Below the pieces are notes generated by a model. It saw only the letters and a program-made list of their open reading frames with translations. It did not search any database and was not told where the DNA came from. Both the position numbers and the translations under genes were made by a program. Positions 26,827-38,480 of a stretch of 64,000 nt of DNA are shown here, in pieces (the first letter of the stretch is position 1; each line of letters begins with the position of its first letter). Source of the stretch: Ignelater luminosus (lineage: Eukaryota; Arthropoda; Insecta; Coleoptera; Elateridae); contig VTPC01000852.1 in the NCBI GenBank assembly GCA_011009095.1, positions 1 to 64,000 of the forward strand, read 5' to 3'.

Positions 26827-28089
26827 CGAGGGCGGTTCAATAAGTACCCGTGTTAGAAATGAAGACAAAATTTTTTTCAAAAATTTTTTTTTATTTTTCA
26901 ACATAGTCTCCTTTTAGAAATATACACTTCTCCCAACGTTCCTGCCATTTTTTTAACCCCTCCAAAAAAATAGGATTTGTCGAACTCTCCAAAATACGCC
27001 TCTATCTCGGCGATGACTTCCTCGTTTGAGCTAAATTTTGTTCCCGCGAGCCATTTCTTCATGTTAGGAAACAAGAAAAAGTCGCAGGGAGCCAGATCGG
27101 GTGAATACGGGGGGTGCGGCAGCAATTCATAACGCAATTCATGCAGTTTGGTGGCGACAACTCCGGATGAATGTGCTGGTGCGTTATCTTGGTGAAACAG
27201 CACCTTCAATTTTTTGTCGAAGCTGTCTAATAACTCACTGTAGTATTGTCCAGTGATCGTTCTTCCTTTTTCTAAAAAATCCATGAGGATGACGCCGTTC
27301 GCATCCCAAAAAATCGTCGCCATGACCTTTCCGGCCGATGAAACCATCTTCGCCTTCTTTGGAGCAGATTCACCGGGAGAAATCCATTGTTTTGATTGTT
27401 GCTTAGTTCCTGGTGTGTAATGATGAATCCAGGTTTCATCAACGGTGACAACTCGACGCAAAAACTCCTTCGGATTTCGCTTAAATTGCTCCAAACACTG
27501 CTTCGAAGCTAACAGCTGCATCCGCTTGTTGTCCACCGTTAGCAATCGCGGCACCCATCGCGCCGACAATTTTTTCATCGCCAACTTATCATGTAAAATA
27601 TTAATTGCCGTTCCGGTCGACACACCTACGGCCTCTGCTACTTCACGCACTTTCGTTCGTCGATCAGCGAGTATCATGTCGTGGACTTTTTGAATCATTT
27701 CCTCGGTAACCACGTCTGCCGGGCGTCCTGGTCGCTCCTCATCAAAAACGGATGTTCGCCCACGTTTAAATTCGTTGAACCAATATCTAACTGTGGTCAT
27801 AGATGGCGAAGTGTCCCCATAAACAGCATCCAACTTTGCTTTTATCTCCTAGCATTTTTCCCATCCAAAAACAGAAAGCGAATTACCGAACGATACTGCT
27901 CTTTTTCCATCTTGGCTAAAATCACGAAACACGTCTTCCTCGAATGGCTGTCAAATCCAAACTAACCTATCAATCAGTCTGCAATTTGTTATACCGTCGT
28001 TTGATAGATGGCAGCACACGATGATAACACCAACTTCCCTCAGAAACGCCTTCTGTCGTCAAACACGGGTACTTACTGAACCGCCCTCG
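26827..28089 (-). mobile_element. mariner element 1 (DD34D, inactive)
   Basis: This is a complete 1263-bp mariner flanked by TA target duplications at 26825-26826 and 28090-28091. Its 28-bp terminal inverted repeats (26827-26854 and 28062-28089) begin CGAGGGCGGTTCA and differ at a single position. The length is usual for mariner (about 1.3 kb). The transposase on the minus strand is broken by two frameshifts. The near-perfect termini and short list of lesions suggest fairly recent insertion. Termini and protein resemble element 3 (42643-43887) much more than element 2. Confidence 0.95.
26891..27910 (-). pseudogene. mariner element 1 transposase, two frameshifts
   Basis: The main open part (26898-27833) carries the DDE transposase of the mariner family. 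The three catalytic aspartates are in TVDETWIHHYTP, LFHQDNAPAHS and YSPDLAPCDFFLF, with 34 residues between the second and third, the mariner signature. The WVPRLLT motif and an N-terminal helix-turn-helix region are present. The start is at 27910 (MEKEQYRSVIRF), but about 20 codons later the frame is lost near 27853, where one base appears deleted. A run of seven A near 26947-26953 (minus-strand sense) shifts the C-terminus out of frame; the family ending is still readable to a stop at 26891. Compared with element 3, about ten residues are missing just before the second aspartate. It cannot make a full transposase. Confidence 0.93.
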
Positions 28090-28536
28090 TACAGTAGTGC
28101 ATTAAAGGTTCAATTTTACATTTTTTGTCGATTGAAAAGGAGTTTACTCCTAAAACGACCGCTGGTTTCCTTCCTTGAAAACAAAATTGACAAACCAAGA
28201 GTCATTGGCTTGTCAATGTCTTGGAGATAAATAAAACAATTAAAATATAGAGAGAAATAACATGCTTAACATAAACACTGAAGTTGAAAAGTTTGGAATT
28301 ACATTAATTTTCGAAAAGACCCCAAGACTCTTAAATTCATCTCAATTTTTCTACATCTTTTAAAATTGTTTCACGAAATTATACCGAGTCGCCCAAAAGT
28401 CTGGAAACGGTTCAATATCTCCTTTTTATTTTTTAAGATCTATTTAAACATGACACGTAAAAACCACCCTCACCCTCATTTAGGGGTGAAGTGAGAGGTA
28501 GTTTTGAAAATTTAAATGGAAACCCGCAATTTTCTT

Positions 28537-28620
28537 AGAGGAAGAGGGCGAGGGGGAGGGGGGGGGGAAAGGAAGAGGAGAAAGAGAAGGAGGAGGAGGA
28601 GAAGTAGAGGAGAAGGAGGA
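28537..28620 (+). repeat. purine tract with long G run
   Basis: About 84 bases of almost pure purine, including an eleven-G run near 28557-28567 and (GGA)n units. Such tracts can form triplex or quadruplex structures. Confidence 0.85.
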
Positions 28621-31019
28621 ATTACTTTAGAGTATTAGCTATAAAATAAAGCTCTATGACTGCTTCCGGGAGATGGCGATTTGATTAACAAACTTTCCGG
28701 TGCATAAGGCTAGGACCGGCTGTGGCTGTGTTTTGTATGAAAAATCTACAAGGTTTCGTCGATCTAGATGGAACATGGGGTGCTTTAGATTAAGCGGAAG
28801 CACTTTCAAAAAAGGTAAGGTTTATCAGATTTTATTATTTTTCATACTTAAAATTATCTTCTATCTGTCTTGAAAGTAGAATTTTTTGCAATACAATCAT
28901 AGGATGATAAGCTATAGAAAAGCTACAGTGATATAAACACCCTGCATATATTTTTTCTTACATTTTCTTGGTAAACCTAACTTCATCAAGGTATTTGAAA
29001 AAAGAGCGTAACAATCAGTAAATATTAATCCTTGAATTATGTTTGAGACAATAATAAAGTATCATTACTTAATTATCGTTTACTTCCATTTATTTCAATA
29101 TAAATACTGCATTAATACACATGTGTCACTAGACAGCAAACAATGTTTTGTTCTTTTTTCAGTTACAGATACAGTTTTTACATAATTAATTCAAATTAAA
29201 CGTCATGTACACAAAGCCACGATCAAATAGGAACTAATTTAAATTGTGTTATGTAACACAAATATACAATATACTATACTCACTAGTACGGAAAAGGAAG
29301 TAATAAAATTTTTATTAAGTGAGAAGTATAGAAGTAACAGACATTTAGAAAACTTGGCCTGTATGAAAATAGCGTTATGTCATTCATCAATGTTTATAGG
29401 ATAAACAGTGAATGTTAACGTTGTCACGACAAACTTTCTGTAATTTTTATTAATATAGTATAGTCTATTTACTCAATTTTCAATTAAATTTATTATCTAA
29501 ATAAGTTTAGCCAAGTTTAACCATTTATCTTTTTTTGTTTTTGGTTGGACTGTTGTTTTTTAGGATCTTCTTCGTTACGATACTAACCACATGATTTCTA
29601 AAACATATAGTAACGATTATCAACTTAGGAAATAGGATAATATTGTTAATATTAATTATTTATCTGCTGCTTTATATTAAAGCAAAGATAAAAATCTGCC
29701 TTTAAGGTGAAAACATTAAAAAGTTCCTCTTTTATATTTAAGTAGCTTCTGTGAATTTTAAATGCAGTAAGTTTTAATGTGGGTAATTAATTATTAAGCT
29801 ACAAGTCGTATTTAAAAATCTCTCAACGATTTTGTTATCATGCTGTATCTGAGGTAGCAGTAACGGATTGTTTTTAAATATTTTTATTGGAATTTACCTT
29901 ATTATTTTAGTCAAGTCTCATGTATTATGTATTACTCGTGACTTTTTAAATTACTGAGAATTTGCCGTGTTTAAACATCATTAAATCAATACCTACTACA
30001 CGCTTATGTCGAAAGCGTTCCCAGCAACATTCACGTAATTTAAAGTACCCGTCTCATCATTATTATTATTAAATTCCGTACAGCTTGTCATAATCTACCA
30101 AATGTATTTATCTGGGTAAGTGTACAACAGCTCAATTTACCAGTAATAAATACTGAACAGTTACCTATTCTGTGATGACTGCACACGCTCAAAACAAAAT
30201 TGTTTTAATTGTTAGTTTTCGATAGTAAATGAATAGTTGTGTTAGAAATTCTATAATTTTTAGTAGATAATCTGGGAGTAGATCTCGAGCAAGAATTGAT
30301 AACAACAACATTTCACCCTTAAAATGATGGTCACTACCCACCTTTTGGTTCTGTGCTTTGGAAATTTTATTCAAATCTGTTATTCAGTTTCAAGATTTAT
30401 TCAAAATTGATTTTTTTTATCGTTTGTAACGGGCCAGTGCTAAAAAGTATGCACAAGTCCCGTCCAGACCAATGGTAGATGTTAAATCCCGTAGCTCATG
30501 CCGCAGATGGGGTGGATTCTCAAATAAACTTGGCTAATCTCTCACAAAGAGAAGCTCACCGTTTTCCAAAACTCTTATTAAACTAATATGTTAGATGGTC
30601 GTAAAAGAGGGCGCCAGCAGTCGTAGATCGAAGGGTTCTGATGGTCGGTCACGCGACTACTCGTGAATCCGACACCCTGTGTATAGGCCTCTTACGAAAC
30701 CTCACTCTGTGTGTAACTTATCTCGTGGAAGCTCTATTAAAACTCGCTCTGACGTTTCACCAATGAGACTCAATACACAAAATAAACACTGTATAAGCAC
30801 TTGATTTGTCTTATTTAATTTTGCTAAGGAAGTCCTCTGAAGACTTCCTTCTTTTAAAACGATACAAGAGAGAAATGCCAATTCAATATTTACTTCTCTC
30901 TTGAGCAAAGATATCTAGTCTATAATTGAAATTTGGAATATACACTACGTGCTTTTTGGTAGCCAAAAGAACAAAATAATGAAATTAAGCTGCTTCGCCT
31001 GGACCAGAGATCGACTTAC

Positions 31020-31260
31020 AAAAACAAAAATACAAGAAGTCGACCTTACTTACATTTATTAAAACAATAATGATAATACAAAAATGAGTCAAACACACAC
31101 AAACAAAAATACAAAAAACAATAACAAAATAACACAACAAAAGAATATCAATAAGAGACATAAATTAATTTCTGTTTGGAGAACAGAGTCGATAAAATAA
31201 TAAAAACAGAAACAAACTATAAGAAAAGCAAATTATTACAATAAACAAAGCGAAATGATT
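31020..31260 (+). repeat. A-rich low-complexity region (AACA/ACAAA)
   Basis: Dominated by A with scattered C, with many ACAAAA and AATAACA words. No coding content. Confidence 0.6.
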
Positions 31261-33699
31261 CTGTTACGTTAAAATTTTAAAAAAGAACACAAAAGATCAA
31301 AATTCAAATATTAATTAACCCGACTAAGGTAAACTTGACCATAAATTGTTAAATATTGACAACTGAACATTACATTTAAGAACAAAGAAATGATTGCCAA
31401 GTTAGTAATTTTGTTGCAACAATTTATCAAACACCAGCTAAAATTACCTGGGAACGTTCCTGTTACAAATTAGTTAAAAAGTTACTTGTAAAAATTATGA
31501 TTCAATAAAACAATTCGAAACTGATCCTGTCTAAGCAAAGTTTTCGTATAAAATATTTCACAAAGTTCGACGTTCTCCTAGTCTTTAAACACTAAAATTC
31601 ATATAATAAAACATAGCATGTTTTCTTTCTTACTCATACAGGAACTCTTTCTTCCAGAAGGTATGTGCAGACCTCTGTTTTCCGACGAAAGGCAGCTAGA
31701 TCCAATAATAATTGAGAAAACTTTAATTTCGAAGGACAACCACTTGTTTTACGTTAATCACAAAAAAAACATAAGAATAAAATCCAGGCGTTTACACACA
31801 ATTTTATAAACAAAAATCACTGAGTCTCAACCACTATTAAAATTTTACGGAGCTTCCAAAATGTAGTATACACACAGATGCTACACCAACGGGGCCAAAA
31901 TGGTTGCATTCCTACCCTCTACAATTTCTGCTTCCTGGAGGACACCAGCGTAATTATATTTGGGTTATACATTCCCCACGATAACGAAATTTATAAGCCT
32001 TGCTGTTGGCAAACAAACCACTTTCTTCCGCGACTATTGCGCGTCTCTGACACGAAGAAATTACGATTTCTCCAGTCCGATCTCTCTTTTTTTCTAAGAG
32101 GGTCGCTTCACTTAATTTGATTTGAATTCACTTAGGGGATGTAGAGGTAAACGTCGAAAATTACCACACGTTGGTTCAAGTCAACAGCTATCCACGTAAT
32201 GCCTAACCTCTGCGTTTTTTGTTACGCAGTTCGTATTTACGGAAGTGGGGTTAAAAAGTCGGATATACACCCTAACAGATTAAGACATTAATACTCTTTA
32301 TGCGACAATGGAACAACTTGTAGATTCGCTAGTTTAAATTTAACTTCCCCGAGACTGTGTGACTGCAATATTGCAACTAATGATTCTGGGAATTTGATAT
32401 TGGAAATCAACGAAAGACACGTCTACTGGAGTCTAGGTGTCGAGACCACAAAAATATTAATTCTTTAAAATAACATTATAACAAACATTCGTTTAATAAA
32501 ACAATCTAAATATTGTTCGTCAAGAAAACAAATATCCGAACAAAATTGAAAAACAGTGGCGGATTTAGTGCGAATTTTAAAATAACATTACACGTTTACT
32601 GCTAATTTGCAACTTTTTTTCTTTTCTAATAAAATTTTTATGTTATATTTAGCCGCTGTTACATAATACTGTAGGCAAGTATCAAATTTATATTTTATAT
32701 TTGGAAACTACTGAACTTCATTCGTAATGACTAAGGCCCGGATATTGATGACATGACATCTTTTTTCCTTATACTGTATAGGTTGACACTGAATATACAA
32801 ATCCTGTTCATGATCTCCCGATTTCAAAAATGTAAAATTTATAGGTCATCTTTTGCCATTTTCTGAGAATTTTTGGCTGTTTGGTCATTTTTCTAAAATA
32901 TTTTTTCATCATTTTTTTGCCATTCTTGTAAGTTATGTTTTTTATTATTCGTTTTGGCGTATACAATATTCATTTAAAATTTGAATCACAAAGAAATGCA
33001 TTTGAAACTGAGAAGATGCATAATTCAAGAATTTCTTTATTTAATTTAATTGAAATTTTGTTCAGAGCTAAATATTTTCTGTATTGTATTGTAATTTGTT
33101 GGAAGATTGATTTATTGTGATTCATTTTTATATTGTATTAACTTTCTAGAAATTTAAAACTTAGCACGAGTAAGTATTATGAGAAGAGCTGAGATTATTT
33201 GAAACTGTACATGAAGTTTACCTACCTGATCTTTGACATTCTATTTATTTAAGAATATTATAAATCAGTTATCACCATCTCAGTAGGCATCCCTTTATGG
33301 GTTTTCCTAGTAATTGCTTTTAACAATTCTCTAAATATACTCCTATAAGAGATTAAAGTAAAAGCTGTCTATTAAGATGGTATCCTTTTAAGAAAAGGAA
33401 AAGCAAGGTTTTTTTAAATTTTATTAGTTCTTTTGGCAAAACTATTGTTTTTTGTACGATACAAATATATTTTTCAATAAAGCTCTTAAGTTCATTTTTT
33501 TTTAAATTTTAGGTCATTTTATTATATTTTTAAAGTCATTGTATAGATCATTTTTAACATATTTATAGGTCATCAAAATCCAGGCCCTGGTCATGACAAC
33601 TGACCATTGACAATTGCCCTCATGCGTGCTTATACGGTACTATGGACAGCAACTAATTCAAGTTTAAATTAGATGACGTCACTACAACAATAAGATAAA

Positions 33700-34360
33700 T
33701 ATTCTTCTTACTGTTCTGTTTGGATGCATTCTGGTGATAAAACCAAACTAGTATAATTGGTGTTTTTCGACTTTCGACATTATTTCCTCTTGTTTCAGCG
33801 TGTTTCTTATTTGCTTATTTTTCACTGTGTCCATTTTTATTTTTCCAACAATTTTCCTTGAATATTTCATTTCTGTCGTATTTATAGTCATGTCTTTTGC
33901 AACACCTACGTTTCACATTCATAAAGGTACCATGATAGTATGTACATTCAATTTTACTTTGTTACTTTCTGCTTTACTCATCATGGCCTTGTTTAACGCA
34001 TAGTATATTTCTATTGTCTTTTTTGTCCTGTTTGTTATTTTCATGTCTCTTTATCAATCTTCTGTTAAAACGCTGCCCAAATACTCATGTATTGTGACTA
34101 TCCTAAGGATGTATAAATTTACTCCCATTTCTAGTTTTTCTATTTCCTCTCTTCATGTATTTATATCAGTATCAGGCCTTGTTTTATTTATCGAATCAGC
34201 AAAGAGGACTATAGTGTTAAATCATTTAATTTTACGACTCCAAGTTTATGTATTTTGTTGCTGTACTGAGTGTTTCTGTCCTGTTTTTTGTATTATTTTT
34301 TTTATTCTAATCTTTATGATAATAAACAACAATGAACTCAAACCATCCCTTGTTTAAATT
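33700..34360 (-). pseudogene. LINE ORF2 C-terminal remnant (RTE-like)
   Basis: Read on the minus strand, the order of blocks matches the region after the reverse transcriptase in a common type of animal LINE ORF2. These are HEYLGSVLTED (about 34085), YYALNKAMMSKAES (about 33985), a YxCETW block (about 33925), EMKYSRKIVGKIKMDTVKNK (about 33860) and RNTLKQEEIMSKVEKHQL (about 33790), then FITRMHPNRT near 33720. The family pattern is YLGS..L..DG, YGCETW, RIRNEEIRxxL and QLRWFGHVxRM. At least one frameshift and several stops interrupt it. Catalytic reverse-transcriptase boxes are absent, so only the 3' part was inserted or survives. Confidence 0.75.
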
Positions 34361-36980
34361 CTTCCGATCTTTTTCCTCCACCTTGCTTCTTTTTCATATA
34401 CATTCCTGACTGTTTGAATAAATTTTTTTTGGTATTTCTAGTTTTTCTAATCATTTTCAAATTTTTCCGCACAATACAAATACTAAAAGTAATTCTTCCC
34501 CAACTTCTAATTTTTTTTCGGTAATATATTTCTTACTATAAATAATGCCATTGGTTTGTTTATCGACTCTCAATGCGGCTTATTCAACGTCTTATTTATT
34601 GTCTACATATTTTCTTAAGCGAATTTCTATTATCCTGGTATAATATACCTCAAGGCATACAGATGATAAACAAATTGTCAAGTAGCTTTTGCTTATTATT
34701 TTTAATGTCTAAATTAATGAAAATCTTTCCAACCCATAAATACTAACTTTAATAAATTAATCTTGGTTAACCGATTACTATCTATGAAATGCAAATTTGT
34801 CATTAAATGAGAAGTTAAACGGTAAAATATAAAACATTTTGCTACATTACTTTATGAGTTGACTGTACATGCCTACTTGGACTTTCTACTGTCTATTTTA
34901 ATATAACATGACATTCTAGGGAAATTTGCCTCTTATGCCTGCCAGATTTAATCCTTCTAGCTCTTTTCGTTCTCACTATAGTTTTGTCTTTTTGTTCAAA
35001 CTTGAAACTCCCTAGCGCCGACACTGCATAGAAATGTTTTTTGGAAAGTAGTACGCAGGATAACTATGGGGACAAACACCTCAAACGATGTTTTGATATC
35101 TCGCAGTAATCTCCATCGCACGCACCCCTCTGACGGACGCCGATGGAACCAAACTCAACTTTGTTTAATTCAAAACGATAGCAAAGGTCCCAAGAACAGA
35201 TCATCCGTTCAGATTTCTTAATTTTAGGCACTAAGTTCATCACTGATCGGCTTGGTAGTTTTTGAGATATAGTGAATTGCCATGTCCAAAAAAGGGCAAT
35301 GTTTGGCTTTTTGATCCAATTGTACTCCAAACCTGAATAGTGATTAATGGAAACCTTTTAACTATATTTGGTAATTTTATAGCTTAAGTGGTTTTAATTT
35401 TTAAACAAAATAAAATTAGTTCAAATAGATTTTATAAATTGCATGTTTTAATCATTAAAAGGTTGAAAGCAGCATCTTTTTTTAAGTTATATGTCTATAC
35501 TAAAAAAATGCACAAAAGCACAGTTTATTTATTTTACTATTATACGTAATTAACTATATGCATCAGCTCCAAAGCGCGCACAGTTGTTATTTTTCTCTTA
35601 TATACCTATTTATTTTTTTTACTTGGCTGTCAACGTATTTTTAATTAACAAGACAACTTCATCAAGTCGTTATGTTAATTATTTTTCAACAGAATAGTAC
35701 TTCCACCGAAAACATTTAGGAATAAATTGAGCAAGAGACTTTTTCTACATCAACAAGGGCGAAGTAAAAAAGTAACTAACATATCCTTACTGGTTGATTA
35801 ATGGATAATGATCTCGACATACTAAAAAGGATTGAAATATAACAACTCTATATAAAATCATTAACTAATCAACATTATAATATTTATTATATTGTATGCG
35901 GTAATGTATTTTATAAAAATCAAAGGTCTACCGCTAGGTATGTCTATAAAACACCTTAAAGAAGTTATGTTTATATACCTATAGTATCGCATTTCTATAT
36001 TATTTATCAAGACAACCATATCGATGTTATACTATTTAAGTTCACGGAAGAATATTACAATTTGCTTTTAGCAATTAGTATAAAAGAAAATGCCTACCTC
36101 TCCATTTGATATAATACTGTCTAATCGTAGTTATTTAAATTCCATAGCGGTTTTAAACTCAGTATCTACTGCTATTTCAGTCCATTTATGATTTATGAAT
36201 CGTTCAATATTTCAATGTTATACATACTGTATGTCTAACAACAAAAACTAATTAATTAAAATGTCCGTGCGGCTTTTTATTATATCCCAACTATTTATCT
36301 GTAATATTTTGTAATATAGACATTAAAATATATATTAAAACATCAATACGACCTGTAGTACTAAATGAAGAAAGGCTTCACACTTTTCCAGTTATTGCTT
36401 TATTTTACTTCAGTAAATTATACCTTATTGTCCAATTAAAGGCTCCAGGAACATAATCATTAAAACGAATGTGTTTACCGACATCCAAACCGTTATTTTG
36501 GCAGTAAGTAGAAAGTTATAAAATTGTTTTTATCTGGTGTAGCTCTAATAAAAATTCTTTTAATCATAAAACTACCCGAACCATGATGACTTTCGACTTT
36601 CTAAACATAATTTTTGTTTATACTCTTTTTATGTGGTAAATAAAGATTCGGAGACTGTACATTTAATGTTAGTCACGTATTACACACTTTTCTATTTTTA
36701 CATAATTATATTTTTTAGGTGTTACTTTCAGGTTGCAATCGTGATCTTGTATTGAAGTCTCCGAGATACTATAAAATTTCTAGTAAATATTCATTTATTG
36801 ATTAGCTTAATAAAGATGTTAAGTAAAAATTGTTGGACAAGTTTAACAATAAATGGGAGGCGACATCGATTACGTTAGAACATAAAACTTAACACCGGAA
36901 CCTTCTAAACCACTCCTATGTACGTCAAGTCAATTACTTGAATGAATCTTCTTGGATATGTATCTCTGTACTGAAAGCAG
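34361..36980. other. AT-rich non-coding DNA
   Basis: Nothing supportable on either strand. A more GC-balanced patch at about 35010-35335 is probably an old repeat; its 88-codon minus frame shows no known motif. Confidence 0.55.
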
Positions 36981-36981
36981 T

Positions 36982-37104
36982 TATATATTGTTAGCTACAC
37001 ATGTAGTATGCCTGAAGAGAGCCACGTGCTATTCTCTGCTCAAACTCCTACTTCAGATTAGAATCGTGTTGCACTTAATTGATTTTAGTTGCAACGATGA
37101 ACAG
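36982..37104 (+). promoter_or_regulatory. candidate promoter and first exon (ATG in a mini-exon)
   Basis: TATATA at 36982-36987 is followed by about 110 bases of non-AT-extreme sequence ending in ATGAACAG at 37097-37104, immediately followed by GTGAGT, a perfect splice-donor consensus. A first exon that codes for only two or three residues is typical of insect cuticular-protein and other secreted-protein genes. No second exon with a signal peptide was recognised downstream; the foldback transposon starts 420 bases later. The call rests only on short signals, which occur by chance. Confidence 0.3.
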
Positions 37105-37526
37105 GTGAGTATTAAGAGAAATTGCATTTAACACTTCATTTGCAATTTATATCATTTTTCACCATCAATTAGTTTATTTCATTCTTCTATTAATTGTATT
37201 GAAAAATTAGAATTAATTAACAGAAGATACTTCAGAATTGCTATTTACCGCATTGAATCTTACAAAAAGATAAAAATTTATGTAATTTTAAAATGTGTTT
37301 ACACAAACTTTCTTGATCAAAAACCGAAAGAGAATTTTCTGTAACTATTCTAACAAATTGTGTTTGTTATTATAGAAAGTATTTGCTAAATGAATTTGTG
37401 TAAGGTAGATATTTAAACGTAACAAGTCCTACAACTTATTTATTATTATGTTGCTTTTGGAAACTATTGTAGTTAAAGAATTTCATTTGAAGGTTATGGT
37501 TTGATTGCCATTTACTTAAACAAATA

Positions 37527-38478
37527 CAGTGTGTCCAAGATAAGCATGCACAGCATGGGGATCTTGGAAACGGCAAGAGATACAAAATTGGTTAAATGGG
37601 ATGAAAGTTGGCTATTTATAGGACCTTTTTGTTGGCGTTAGCAAAATCGAGATATCTTGCACAGTTTCAGAAATATTTAAAAAAAGTAGATTTCCCGATT
37701 TTTTCTTTTATTTATTTGAAGAGATATCGAAAAACTAAAACCACTTTTCTATTGCCACTTTTTGTTCTCTATTAAAATACGCTAACCAAATTCCTGTACA
37801 ACGTTTCGGTTTCGATTAACCATCATCAACCTCATTTTTTTTAAACAGGCGGAAAAACAATTGAAAATCGTTTTTCATAGCTCTTGTTGTCACGATTCTA
37901 ATGATGTAAACAGGATAGGGTTATTTTGATTTCTTATGCTATAAATCAATGCATTCTGCAGTACCCTAGCCTGCACGATCACCTGATCTAACACCGTTAG
38001 ATTTCTTTCCTCTGGGGTTATGTCAAGAATCATGTGCTCAACCCAAATTTTGAAGATAAACAACAATTATTACAGTTGATCACAGCAGCGTTCAACACAA
38101 AAAAATCAGAACCAAAATAACCCTATTATGTTTACATTATTAGAATCGTGACAACAAGAGCTATTCAAAACAATTTTCAATTATTTTTGCGCCTATTTAG
38201 AAAAATGAGTTTGATGATGGTTACTGGAAACCAAAACGTTGTACAGGAATTTTGTTAGCGTATTTTAATAGAAAACAAAAAGTGGCAATAAAAAAGTGGT
38301 TTTAGTTTTCCGATATCTCTTCAAATAAAGGAAAGAAAAAATAATAACGAAAATCGAGAAATCTACTTTTTTTAAATATCTCTGAAACTGTCCAAAAAGG
38401 TCATCCCATTTAACCAATTTTGTATCTCTTACCGTTTCCAAGATCCCCATGCTGTGCATCCTTATCTTGGACACACTG
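37527..38478. mobile_element. foldback-type Tc1/mariner-like element, arms of about 370-400 bp
   Basis: The element is 952 bp and is flanked by TA (37525-37526 and 38479-38480). Both ends begin CAGTGTGTCCAAGATAAG, and the inverted similarity continues inward for about 370-400 bp; the first 78 bases differ at about two positions. A loop of about 165 bp (near 37940-38105) keeps a transposase scrap on the + strand: PARSPDLTPLDFF, then, after a one-base shift, LWGYVKNHVLNP. This is the third-aspartate block of Tc1/mariner-superfamily transposases (SPDLTPLDFFLWG). It is a non-autonomous derivative. A 69-codon minus frame at 38265-38474 is merely the terminal repeat. Confidence 0.88.
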
Positions 38479-38480
38479 TA

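Larger units (their letters stand above)
28092..33695. other. non-coding DNA with simple repeats
   Basis: No gene is recognisable in this stretch. It holds a purine tract (28537-28620) and an A-rich region (about 31020-31260). A less AT-rich stretch at about 30420-30760 looks like an old repeat without readable protein. A GTCGCCCAAAAGTCTGGAAACG stretch near 28387 resembles the end of some insect transposon families, but no partner end was found. Confidence 0.5.

Noticed and set aside
31618..31809. Open frame preceded by a good polypyrimidine tract and CAG (31620-31638), with AAG|GTATGT a few bases later
   Set aside because: The splice-like signals define only a 19-base exon, the longer frame has no recognisable domain, and such signals are common by chance in AT-rich DNA.
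35064..35330. 88-codon minus-strand frame in a GC-balanced patch
   Set aside because: No recognisable domain and no splice signals that fit; probably an unclassified repeat.
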